A stretch of DNA of 64,000 bases, from NCBI RefSeq assembly GCF_900108225.1, contig NZ_FNUZ01000003.1:62001-126000 (forward strand), read 5' to 3'. A program made the position numbers and the translations under genes. Each line of letters starts with the position of its first letter. Positions within the stretch are counted from its first letter, which is position 1. Source of the DNA: Thalassococcus halodurans. Its GTDB lineage: Bacteria; Pseudomonadota; Alphaproteobacteria; Rhodobacterales; Rhodobacteraceae. Shown one piece after another: positions 16,864 through 23,562 of the stretch. The notes beneath the pieces are model-generated. The model saw nothing but the letters and a program-made list of their open reading frames with translations, did no database searches and was not told the DNA's origin.

Positions 16864-17913
16864 TTAGCCCTTCCTACTATTGCGGGGGGAACGCGGTTTT
16901 CTCGGCGTCGGGATCGCGTCCAGTTCAGCGCTCACTTCTTCGAAAAAGGCCTTTTGCCGGTCGATGTGTTCTTTCTCAATCGCGCGGTACTTGGCCTGGA
17001 TCTTCGCTTTGAGTTCGGGCCGGGCCGCCAGCTTTTCTTGGAAATTCGCCTGAAACTCGGCAAATTTTTCGTCGCCGCCCCGATCCAGTAGAAGCTCCAT
17101 AAATAAATCTGTCAGCGCGTCGGGCCCTTCGTCTGGAACCTTGGCAAAGGTGGTCATCAACCGTTCCTCGAATTCCGCCCTTTCAGCTTCGGTCGCATCG
17201 GGGCCTGCAAACTGGTTGGCTAGGGCTGTGAAGGCGCGATCTTGGGTGACGAATTCAGATTTAAGCTTTGCGTGGCTTTCGCGGACCGTATCCAGTTCGC
17301 CTGTCAAACCGGCCATTTTCGTCTCGGCATCAACAAGCTTTTTTTGAAGGCTGGTCACTTCCTTGGAGACTTTGCTGGCAGTGCGCTCTTCTTCTGAGAC
17401 ACGTTTTTCCAGATCTCGAATATTCCCGCTCTTGTTCTCAAGTTCAGAACGTAAATCCTCAACATCCCGAACCAGTTTTTCTTTATCCAGCCGAAGTTGA
17501 TCGGCGTCACGTCTTGCGGCGGTTAGCCATTGATCGGCATCATTCAGCTTCGCCTGCAAAAGCGCCTTCTGTTCAACGGATGCATCGCGTTCCGCTGTCA
17601 TATCAGACAGCGCGACTTCCTTTTGAACCACGTTCGCTTCAGCCGTTGTGGCTCTGGTTTCGGCCTCTGTCACTTTAACCTCTGCAGCCGCAGTTCTGGC
17701 CTCAGCGGTCGAAGCTTTGCCCTCAGCCTCAGTCGCTTTGGCCTCTGAGGCAGTTAAGGTCTCGATTTGAGCCTCGGCATCTTCAAGCAGCTTGATCGAC
17801 ATGACCGTGCGAGCCCCAGCGCCAAGTGCCGGATCCAATGCAAGGTAAGGCAGTGCCTTGTCCGAGCCCAGTTTCTGCGCTGCGAGGGCAAAGAATATCT
17901 TTCCATTGATCAT
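16864..17913 (-). CDS. Long coiled-coil protein of the SARP cluster
   Basis: This 349-residue product begins MINGKIFFALAAQKLGSD, then from about residue 50 to 230 becomes an almost unbroken Ala/Glu/Lys/Thr helix with heptad spacing and repeated units such as ATEAEGKASTAEARTAAAEV. The C-terminal third is helical and charged and ends in a basic tail (PRKPRSPRNSRKG). The neighbouring 216-residue protein contains similar Ala/Thr/Glu/Lys units, so the two may share origin or form a coil together. The ATG at 17913 was chosen although the frame is open 28 codons further. A strong terminator precedes the gene. Function unknown; a scaffold or filament role is a guess. Confidence 0.78.
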   Translation of the reverse strand: MINGKIFFALAAQKLGSDKALPYLALDPALGAGARTVMSIKLLEDAEAQIETLTASEAKATEAEGKASTAEARTAAAEVKVTEAETRATTAEANVVQKEVALSDMTAERDASVEQKALLQAKLNDADQWLTAARRDADQLRLDKEKLVRDVEDLRSELENKSGNIRDLEKRVSEEERTASKVSKEVTSLQKKLVDAETKMAGLTGELDTVRESHAKLKSEFVTQDRAFTALANQFAGPDATEAERAEFEERLMTTFAKVPDEGPDALTDLFMELLLDRGGDEKFAEFQANFQEKLAARPELKAKIQAKYRAIEKEHIDRQKAFFEEVSAELDAIPTPRKPRSPRNSRKG

Positions 17914-17939
17914 GGGTCCGAGCCTTCTTGATAGGGATG

Positions 17940-17984
17940 GGATAGAAAAACGGGGCGAATGGTCGGGAGGCACCATCCGCCCCG
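17940..17984 (-). terminator. Strong hairpin with T-run inside the SARP cluster
   Basis: Positions 17951-17963 and 17972-17984 pair over 13 bases with one G-U, around an 8-base loop. On the minus strand the stem is followed directly by TTTTTCTATCC. This is a classic rho-independent terminator lying in the 80-base gap after the 216-residue protein gene. It should cut down or condition transcription of the coiled-coil, subtilase and OmpA-like genes. Confidence 0.85.
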
Positions 17985-17993
17985 GTTCTGCGA

Positions 17994-18644
17994 TCACGAA
18001 TTTTTTGCGATCGCTGATTTCAGCTCGTCCAGAGTTTTCACTCCGGACAGTACCGAAGCGGGCAAGTCGAGAGATTTCACGAACATCGTTGCGGCGTGCC
18101 GCTTCTGCTTGTCAGACAGATCGTTGTTCGCCGCCTCTTTCACCGACGCCGCCGCTGCTGCTACCGCCTTTACCGCGCTATCGGCTTCCGTTTCGATTGA
18201 ATTGATCGGCATCAGCTGGTCGCCCGCAACTGTTACAGGCGACACCAGTTTATCCATCACCGACTCGACCGTGGTTTCACCTTTCAGGGCCGACAGCATC
18301 TGTGTGTAGCCATCACCTTCGGTTGTCGTCGATTTGGTTGGGACCAATGCCCTTTCAGCCACCGCGTTGATCAAAGGACGGATCGTTGCGATTTCAGTCT
18401 CTAAGGACGTAGCCCGCGCTTCCGCGACCACTTTGGCCTCTGTCGCCTTCGTAGAAGCCGTCTTGGCCGATGTCGCTTCGACAGCCGATTTGGTTGCCTC
18501 TTCGACGATATTGGCGCTGGCAATCCCACTGATCAGCGGATTCTTGTTCCCACCGACAATCATCAGGGTGGCGGCTTTGCGCACTTCGTCAGGCGTGTCG
18601 CTGGTCAGCTTGCTGAGCGCGAGGATGTTAGCAATTCCAAGCAT
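17994..18644 (-). CDS. Ala/Thr-rich helical protein of the SARP cluster
   Basis: A 216-residue protein starting MLGIANILALSKLTSDTPDE. The N-terminal 45 residues are hydrophobic-to-amphipathic. A central helix follows (SAKTASTKATEAKVVAEARA), then a Ser/Ala-rich part and a C-terminal helical segment (VLSGVKTLDELKSAIAKNS). No signal peptide, cysteine or catalytic motif is seen. AAGGAAAA precedes the start. Its central repeats resemble those of the coiled-coil protein encoded next. Not recognised; probably a structural component of the cluster. Confidence 0.75.
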   Translation of the reverse strand: MLGIANILALSKLTSDTPDEVRKAATLMIVGGNKNPLISGIASANIVEEATKSAVEATSAKTASTKATEAKVVAEARATSLETEIATIRPLINAVAERALVPTKSTTTEGDGYTQMLSALKGETTVESVMDKLVSPVTVAGDQLMPINSIETEADSAVKAVAAAAASVKEAANNDLSDKQKRHAATMFVKSLDLPASVLSGVKTLDELKSAIAKNS

Positions 18645-18667
18645 AGCTTTTTTCCTTTCTCTCAGGG

Positions 18668-19456
18668 TTACTTGTTCAGGGCCAGCAGCATAAGCGCGGT
18701 GTTGTCACCGCCGCCCATGTCACCAAGCGCACCGGACAGCAGAAGCGGCAGCATCATGTCCTGCTTCTCGTATTTCACGCCGGTCACCTTGGCTTCGCCT
18801 GCGCCCGGATCGGCCTCGAACGAAATCGACTCGATCTTGGGAGGGGACGACAGGAGCGACAGAAGCTGCGACGTCTGGGCCGAGCTTTCCAGCTTTTTGA
18901 CCCGCTTCGACACCTTGTCGACCGTGCCAGAGACACCGCTGATCTGCTTGGACAGCGTGTCAAAGTTCTTCTTGCGCTCTTTAAGAGCTGATTTGAACTT
19001 GGACTCTGTGTCGCTAATCAGTTTGTTGACGTCCTTGGCCTTGGCAAAGCTGGTGCCGAACTGGACCTTCATTTGCTGACCGTTGCGGGATTTCAGGACA
19101 GTCGAATTCGACCCCTTCATTTTGCGCAGACGACGGGACCGCGTGCGCTTGTAGCGGGCACGACCCAAGCGACGGCGGCGACGGCGGCGGCTGCGTTCCA
19201 TCAGATCGCTTTCGCCAAACCCTTCGTCGTCATAATCGTCTTCTTCTGCCCAATTATCGCTTGCATCGAAGAAGACTTCGTCTTCGTCGTCATCATCGTT
19301 TTCGTAATAGTCGACAACGTTTTCATCATCCCAGTCTTCATCGTCATCGTAGTTATCTTCATCATCATCCCAGTCACTTTCAGCGGCGGGATTGCCCCGA
19401 AGGGCGAGCAACTTGATCAGGTCTTGCTGATTCAGGTTTTCAAATGCGTCCATCAT
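18668..19456 (-). CDS. Charge-segregated protein with Asp/Glu block then Arg block
   Basis: The 262-residue protein has three parts. Residues about 27-85 are dominated by Asp and Glu, with runs such as DDDEDNYDDDEDW. Residues about 88-115 switch abruptly to Arg/Lys (ERSRRRRRRRLGRARYKRTR). The remainder is a helical region (about 150-205) and a C-terminus that repeats small hydrophobic residues (MMLPLLLSGALGDMGGG). AAGGAG precedes the paired ATGs at 19456 and 19453. Such adjacent opposite charges suggest self-assembly, nucleic-acid binding or complex coacervation, but no family is recognised. It lies 23 bases before the next gene of the cluster. Confidence 0.78.
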   Translation of the reverse strand: MMDAFENLNQQDLIKLLALRGNPAAESDWDDDEDNYDDDEDWDDENVVDYYENDDDDEDEVFFDASDNWAEEDDYDDEGFGESDLMERSRRRRRRRLGRARYKRTRSRRLRKMKGSNSTVLKSRNGQQMKVQFGTSFAKAKDVNKLISDTESKFKSALKERKKNFDTLSKQISGVSGTVDKVSKRVKKLESSAQTSQLLSLLSSPPKIESISFEADPGAGEAKVTGVKYEKQDMMLPLLLSGALGDMGGGDNTALMLLALNK

Positions 19457-19484
19457 CTCATTTTCTCCTTTGAATTGGATCGCT

Positions 19485-19997
19485 TCAGGATTGTGGGCCG
19501 TCCGCCGGTTTGGCGGGCGATCCAGGATTGGCGATTGGGGCGGGGCGGAAACCGGGACGCAAACGGCGGGGTGCAATGCGTTCTCGCCGGTCTAGGACAG
19601 GCTGAACAAAATGCTCAAAGCAGTCTTCGTCAGGAAGGAAAAAGCCCGGCGTCCCCGCCCCTGTGCATTGACGGCAATCTGGATCGCCGCCCCAACATTC
19701 GGGGCAAGCGCCCAAAGCACAGGCCAGCATTTCCGCGTGTTCCGCCATCGACGACACCTGCCGCGCGAGCGAGCGGATCAAAGCCGTGGCTCGCTGCTCA
19801 AACCCGGGTGCCCGCAGCGGGGCTTGCACTTCGGGTTTCGCACCTTCCGCCAAGACGCGCTTCATCTCTTGCACCTTTTGAATAAGGCTCAAAGCATCGT
19901 TGTGGCTGCTGCCAACTTCTGGCGACGGCCCGGAGCTTTCTAATGCCTTGAGGGCTTCGATCAGTGTCGTAACGGAGGATGTGGAGGGGTCGCTCAT
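19485..19997 (-). CDS. Small zinc-knuckle protein of the SARP cluster
   Basis: A 170-residue protein with a helical N-terminal half and a cysteine cluster reading GACPECWGGDPDCRQCTGAG, that is CxxC followed by CxxC with glycines, like a half DnaJ zinc finger. After it come PGFFLPDEDCFEHFVQPVL and an Arg/Pro-rich tail. It probably binds one zinc ion. The ATG at 19997 has AAGGA upstream. It sits 40 bases after the glycine/arginine-rich gene and 28 bases before the charge-segregated gene. A chaperone-like or adaptor role is only a suggestion. Confidence 0.78.
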   Translation of the reverse strand: MSDPSTSSVTTLIEALKALESSGPSPEVGSSHNDALSLIQKVQEMKRVLAEGAKPEVQAPLRAPGFEQRATALIRSLARQVSSMAEHAEMLACALGACPECWGGDPDCRQCTGAGTPGFFLPDEDCFEHFVQPVLDRRERIAPRRLRPGFRPAPIANPGSPAKPADGPQS

Positions 19998-20037
19998 TGC
20001 GGAAATCCTTTTGCTGGTCTGCAATCTCGGTCGAAGG

Positions 20038-20826
20038 TCAGAGTTGGTCTGCCCATGCGATGAAGGAATCCATGTCGACTCCGTCCATGCCTTCCCCCAG
20101 ACCGAAGCTTTCAAAGCTTTCCGTCTCGTGGCCTTCCATCTGCGCCAGTTGGTACATCGCCTCAGCGACTTCATTCGCAGACAACGCCTGCCCCGCAGCG
20201 TTCATGATCTGACCTCCAAGGCCCATCGCTGCACGGCCAACGGCCTGTTGTACGCCGGGTTGACGGATGTACTGGTTAAAGCGGTTCACACCTTGGGTCG
20301 CTGCACGGGATACAATCGGACCTACTGCGCGACCGACGCGACGTGCACGACGACGAACGCGTTTGCCGTAGCCGCGGGCATTCATGCGAACGCGGCCGCC
20401 ACGGGAAATATGGGACAGTCCGCGCGATGCCAGACCACCGACAGCGCCACCGATCTGACCGCCGATGCGGGCGCCAGCAGGGCCACCAAAGATGCCACCC
20501 GCCACAGTACCCACTGTGCGCAAGGCAGGACGGGCCACTTTCGACGCCAACCCAGCAACGCCGCGGGCCGCGTTCTTGACGGATTGCCAGAAGCCTTCGA
20601 TGTCGGCTTCGCTCATACCTTCGAAGATTGACTCGAGTTCATACTCGATCTCGGAATCGGACAGGCTTTCAAAGCTGGGTTCAGCAAGACGCAGCGCCTC
20701 GTATGCGCCAATTCCATGCTCGGCCAGTTCAGCCCAGCCAATATCGTTCTCCATGCCTTCAGGGACAAAGAGCTCGCCGACTTCGGCGTATTCGCTAAAT
20801 GTTTCGGGATTTGCGTGATGTGTCAC
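20038..20826 (-). CDS. Glycine-zipper and arginine-rich protein with acidic ends
   Basis: This 262-residue product starts at a GTG with GGAGA upstream. Residues 1-80 are acidic (EYELESIFEGMSEADIEG). About 85-135 is a Gly/Ala-rich zipper (GGIFGGPAGARIGGQIGGAV), about 140-170 is Arg-rich (GKRVRRRARRVGRAVG), then comes a helical part, and the last 35 residues are acidic again (FESFGLGEGMDGVDMDSF). There is no signal peptide. The zipper could insert into or span a membrane, or pack in an oligomer. It is the first gene after the SARP-type operator, so it is likely the most strongly regulated product. Not recognised as a named family. Confidence 0.8.
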   Translation of the reverse strand: MTHHANPETFSEYAEVGELFVPEGMENDIGWAELAEHGIGAYEALRLAEPSFESLSDSEIEYELESIFEGMSEADIEGFWQSVKNAARGVAGLASKVARPALRTVGTVAGGIFGGPAGARIGGQIGGAVGGLASRGLSHISRGGRVRMNARGYGKRVRRRARRVGRAVGPIVSRAATQGVNRFNQYIRQPGVQQAVGRAAMGLGGQIMNAAGQALSANEVAEAMYQLAQMEGHETESFESFGLGEGMDGVDMDSFIAWADQL

Positions 20827-20876
20827 CGGGGATCTCCATTTGTTCGGTTAACGTGCAATTGGAGATTGGCGCAGCG

Positions 20877-20918
20877 TGGATACCGAACGATCACAAGGGA
20901 TCACAGAGCGGTCACAAG
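20877..20918 (-). promoter_or_regulatory. SARP-type operator and promoter: three direct repeats
   Basis: On the minus strand the TGTGA core occurs three times, at 20916-20912, 20905-20901 and 20895-20891, with periods of 11 and 10 bases. The outer two units read CTTGTGA. Exactly 8 bases (20890-20883) separate the last unit from TATCCA (20882-20877), a -10-like hexamer. SARP regulators are known to bind heptamer direct repeats about 11 bp apart with the last one 8 bp before the -10. The site lies between the SARP gene and the glycine/arginine-rich gene. Confidence 0.65.
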
Positions 20919-20926
20919 CCTTGTTT

Positions 20927-21781
20927 TTATGCGTCTGTAAGCTGATCCGTCAGCGAACGAAGTTCCTGTAGGGTGTCGTTCAAAACACCCTGCAAAGTTG
21001 CGATTCGTTTTGAAATTGCCCGAATGTCGTCCTGCACGGCCGTGAAGCTTGAACTTTGGTGTTGGCGCTCGATTTGTGCCAGCAAAGCCTGCGTTTCAGG
21101 GGCTGGATCTACGCCCAACTCCTCGGTCAGCTTGATTTCAAGCTCCTTGTAAAGCTTGACGGCCTGCGCGCGGTTTCCCGCTTCAAGCTGAACGGCGATC
21201 AACGCCTGCCAGCCGCGCTCTTCAAAAGGATCAATCAGCAAAAGACGTTCCGCCGCCTGTCTCAGGCGCACATTATCCTCAACGCGCTCCAACCCTTCGA
21301 CCAATGCAGTTAGCAATCGCGCCTGCCGCGCTTCGACCACACGACGTACATCTTCCAGCCAAGACCCCTGCGCTTCTGGCAGGAAAAAGCCCTGACAGGT
21401 TTCAGCCAACTGCCACTGATCGGCCAAATCAAGACTTTCGGGATCATCCAGTTTTAGCAGGTTCACAACATCAACCCACGGCCCTGTGTCATCCGGAAGC
21501 ATCAGATTATCCGTGTCAGACACGATCCAGTTTTCGGGCTCGCCACCGGCGTCGCGGATTGCACCGCGCAGCCTCCATAGAGATGTGTTCAGGGCTTTTC
21601 GTGCAGAAAAATCATCGCGCCCCCAAATACGATCCAGAATTTTATCCCGAGCCACAGGGCGACCTTGGTCAATCGCCAGAGCGGCCAAAAGCTCTTTCTC
21701 GCGACGGCTTGCAAATTGGATGGGTTGGGAAGCTTCAGACACAGCATAGCACGTGCCCAGCAGACGCAATTCTGCGGACAT
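20927..21781 (-). CDS. SARP-type regulator with BTAD domain
   Basis: The 284-residue protein has an N-terminal winged-helix domain (about 1-95: RLLGTCYAV, SRREKELLAALAIDQGRPVA, ALNTSLWRLR) and then a bacterial transcriptional activation domain of TPR-like helices (about 100-240, ending ELGVDPAPETQALLAQIERQ). A short coiled tail follows. This is the compact SARP layout, without the ATPase domains of large SARPs; it is best known from antibiotic clusters of Actinobacteria and less common in Proteobacteria. AGGAG precedes the ATG at 21781. It heads the cluster, and a matching operator lies just downstream, so it probably activates the following genes. Confidence 0.88.
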   Translation of the reverse strand: MSAELRLLGTCYAVSEASQPIQFASRREKELLAALAIDQGRPVARDKILDRIWGRDDFSARKALNTSLWRLRGAIRDAGGEPENWIVSDTDNLMLPDDTGPWVDVVNLLKLDDPESLDLADQWQLAETCQGFFLPEAQGSWLEDVRRVVEARQARLLTALVEGLERVEDNVRLRQAAERLLLIDPFEERGWQALIAVQLEAGNRAQAVKLYKELEIKLTEELGVDPAPETQALLAQIERQHQSSSFTAVQDDIRAISKRIATLQGVLNDTLQELRSLTDQLTDA

Positions 21782-21802
21782 GGATGACTCCTGACTTTGT
21801 CA

Positions 21803-21831
21803 ATTATAAGCGGTTTCGGGCAGCTCGAAAC
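21803..21831 (-). promoter_or_regulatory. Promoter of the SARP gene with palindrome
   Basis: A perfect TATAAT lies on the minus strand at 21808-21803, 22 bases before the SARP start codon. A palindrome GTTTCG-N7-CGAAAC (21831-21813) covers the -35 area. It could be the binding site of a repressor, or a stress signal input controlling the cluster regulator. Confidence 0.55.
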
Positions 21832-22039
21832 GCGAGCCTGAACAAATTTAGGATGCGCCGTCGAGTAGGTGGACAAAAACCAAACTGGTCACCGCAATGC
21901 GACCACGCTGCGCATGAGCAACGCTATCGGACGATCGCTTGATCCATAGTGTAAGTGTGGTCGTCATCGTCCTACCCCCGGCTTCAGAATACAACTGGAA
22001 AGATACATTCTAAGTTCGTGATGAGGTGAGTGAAAATAT

Positions 22040-22068
22040 CGTGAATTCCAGATGTGAATAAATTCACG
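22040..22068. repeat. GTGAAT palindrome and direct repeat, possible operator
   Basis: GTGAAT occurs at 22041 and again at 22054, where it forms the perfect palindrome GTGAATAAATTCAC (22054-22067). The outer copy also pairs with the end of it as CGTGAATT and AATTCACG. It lies in the gene-poor interval 21832-22276 upstream of a short possible transcription unit, and may be a regulator binding site. The rest of that interval shows no further gene. Confidence 0.4.
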
Positions 22069-22111
22069 CTACGACTGATCGATCGATTAAGCGCTCTGAG
22101 AGGATGACGCC

Positions 22112-22195
22112 TTGTGCGCCCCTAGACACAATTTTCGTCCCGACGACGTCATCGAAATCTTTGAGCGCGAAGAGATCGAAAGCAAACTGGACTGA
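22112..22195 (+). CDS. Possible 27-residue peptide (low confidence)
   Basis: A TTG-initiated frame preceded by GAGAGGATG encodes a charged 27-residue peptide ending DVIEIFEREEIESKLD. It is followed 12 bases later by a terminator-like hairpin on the same strand and preceded by a palindrome, which together give the look of a minimal transcription unit. There is no homologue I recognise. It could equally be a small RNA or chance. Confidence 0.3.
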   Translation: MCAPRHNFRPDDVIEIFEREEIESKLD

Positions 22196-22207
22196 TATAG
22201 TTGATGG

Positions 22208-22245
22208 AAAAAAGGATCGCCTCAGGGCGGACCTTTTGCTTTTTA
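22208..22245 (+). terminator. Terminator-like hairpin with T-run
   Basis: AAAAGG (22210-22215) plus CGCC (22218-22221) pair with GGCG (22226-22229) plus CCTTTT (22232-22237) around a TCAG loop, with one internal mismatch pair. GCTTTTT follows. It marks the end of a plus-strand transcript for which the only candidate is the 27-residue frame or a small RNA. Confidence 0.6.
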
Positions 22246-22404
22246 GGGACCTAATTAGGCAACCAGTTTAATCGGAATGGTCAGAATGGTTCACACGCTC
22301 CATAATTACAATCGCGCAGCGAATGTCCGCTCTGAGCCCAGAGTGCAAGATGCTGCGGAGCGTCCGAATGTCGGGTTTGACGCGAAGGCATGGAATAGGC
22401 ATGC

Positions 22405-23133
22405 ATGGGACGTTGGCGAAAAGCTGCATTTTGCATCGTACTGTCGCGTCGGTTGTGTGAAGGCGACTTGCGCCTCCATCCGATCGTCGGATCGCTTGTG
22501 GACAAAGAAACGCTCGAAAAGTTGGGCGCGCAAAAGCGGAGAATTTTGATGCCATGGATGCTGAAATCGGAGCTTGATGACATGTCTGCCCGGCATCACT
22601 GGGAACTAATTTCCGCGAATGGTGAATCGATCATGTTTCCCGCGTTGTCAAACTGGCGGCTGGCGGTCACACCGGATGATCTGCCGCTTCACCTCAAGCT
22701 CACGGCCGATGGCCCGGATAATCTTTATGACATGATGCAGGGGCCGGGTAGCTCGTGGCTGGTGAGTGCGCGTCTCAAGACATTGTTTGAATCGATCGAC
22801 GATCAAAGCGGATCTTACTTCCCTGTGGTTTTGCACTTGGGGCATGAGACGATGGAAGACTCACATTTCTGGCATCGGATGACAGACGTCGTCTCGGGTG
22901 GCATCGATGTCGGGCAATCCGACGTCAAACCCGTCAAGGTCGCCGGCCAAGTTGCGTTCTACAGCACACCGCACACGCCCAACATTGTCTGGAATGCTGA
23001 GGCGGTCGCAGGGCGACACGTTTGGACGGATGAATTTTTGAGAGAACGACTTTTTGTATCAGACCGCGCGTTGGAGGAGATGGTCGGCGCTGAAATGACC
23101 GGTTTCAAGAAAGTGGCGTCTCTTTTTGCATAA
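22405..23133 (+). CDS. Imm11-type immunity protein, probably frameshifted at its 5' end
   Basis: The 242-residue frame matches the style of Imm11 (formerly DUF1629) immunity proteins: DDLPLHLKLTADGPDNLYDM, then SSWLVSARLKTLFESI, then GSYFPVVLHLG. The end GRHVWTDEFLRERLFVSD is strongly patterned. Residues 1-25 look unnatural. A different frame just upstream (from ATG 22277) reads FDAKAWNRHAWDVGEKLHF, which looks like the true N-terminal part. A one-base indel near 22450-22470 would join the two. Imm11 proteins neutralise polymorphic toxins, but no toxin gene is adjacent. It is either a decayed orphan immunity gene or an N-terminally shortened active protein. Confidence 0.7.
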   Translation: MGRWRKAAFCIVLSRRLCEGDLRLHPIVGSLVDKETLEKLGAQKRRILMPWMLKSELDDMSARHHWELISANGESIMFPALSNWRLAVTPDDLPLHLKLTADGPDNLYDMMQGPGSSWLVSARLKTLFESIDDQSGSYFPVVLHLGHETMEDSHFWHRMTDVVSGGIDVGQSDVKPVKVAGQVAFYSTPHTPNIVWNAEAVAGRHVWTDEFLRERLFVSDRALEEMVGAEMTGFKKVASLFA

Positions 23134-23261
23134 GAGGCTTTGTTAACCGTGATGACTTTAGACGACCTAGTGGCGAAATAGTTCACCAGCGCCTGAGCGG
23201 CCATTCGAGCGGCATTCAGAGAAGGTCCGCTTCGTCCCGAATAGCGGATATCCAACCACGC

Positions 23262-23295
23262 CCCAAACAAAAAGGGAGGACCGTCGTCCTCCCTT
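23262..23295 (-). terminator. Terminator after the 42-residue gene
   Basis: A perfect stem GGGAGGAC (23274-23281) and GTCCTCCC (23286-23293), extended by two A-T pairs, has a CGTC loop. On the minus strand it is followed by TTTTTGTTTGG. It lies 30 bases past the stop codon of the small gene at 23325-23453. Confidence 0.85.
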
Positions 23296-23324
23296 CTGTC
23301 TATCTGGAAGATAGTCTGTTCAGA

Positions 23325-23453
23325 TCAGGCGCCGATGGGCTTGCCTGTGAAAAGCTGTTGCCCCACACGGACGATCATGCGGCCGTCAGGCAGCGTTTTT
23401 TCAAGGATACCCTGCACGGATACGCAGCTTCCGAGTACAATAGTTTTGATCAT
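23325..23453 (-). CDS. 42-residue protein of unknown function
   Basis: A short gene with GGGGAGGA at good spacing before ATG 23453 and its own strong terminator downstream. The peptide starts MIKTIVLGSCVSVQGILEKT and ends GQQLFTGKPIGA. It is beta-rich, with a central DGRMIVRVG that reads like a small barrel or OB-like strand pair. It contains one cysteine and no signal peptide or membrane span. The ribosome-binding site, terminator and hydrophobic strand pattern argue for a real, monocistronic gene. I do not know its function. Confidence 0.65.
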   Translation of the reverse strand: MIKTIVLGSCVSVQGILEKTLPDGRMIVRVGQQLFTGKPIGA

Positions 23454-23562
23454 GTGATGTCCTCCCCAGAACAGCACTCAAGATAAACGAACGTGCGGCC
23501 TTCGCAAGAGTTTCTATCTAAAGATGATCATCCGAAACTTAAGCCAATAGACTAAGTTTTGC

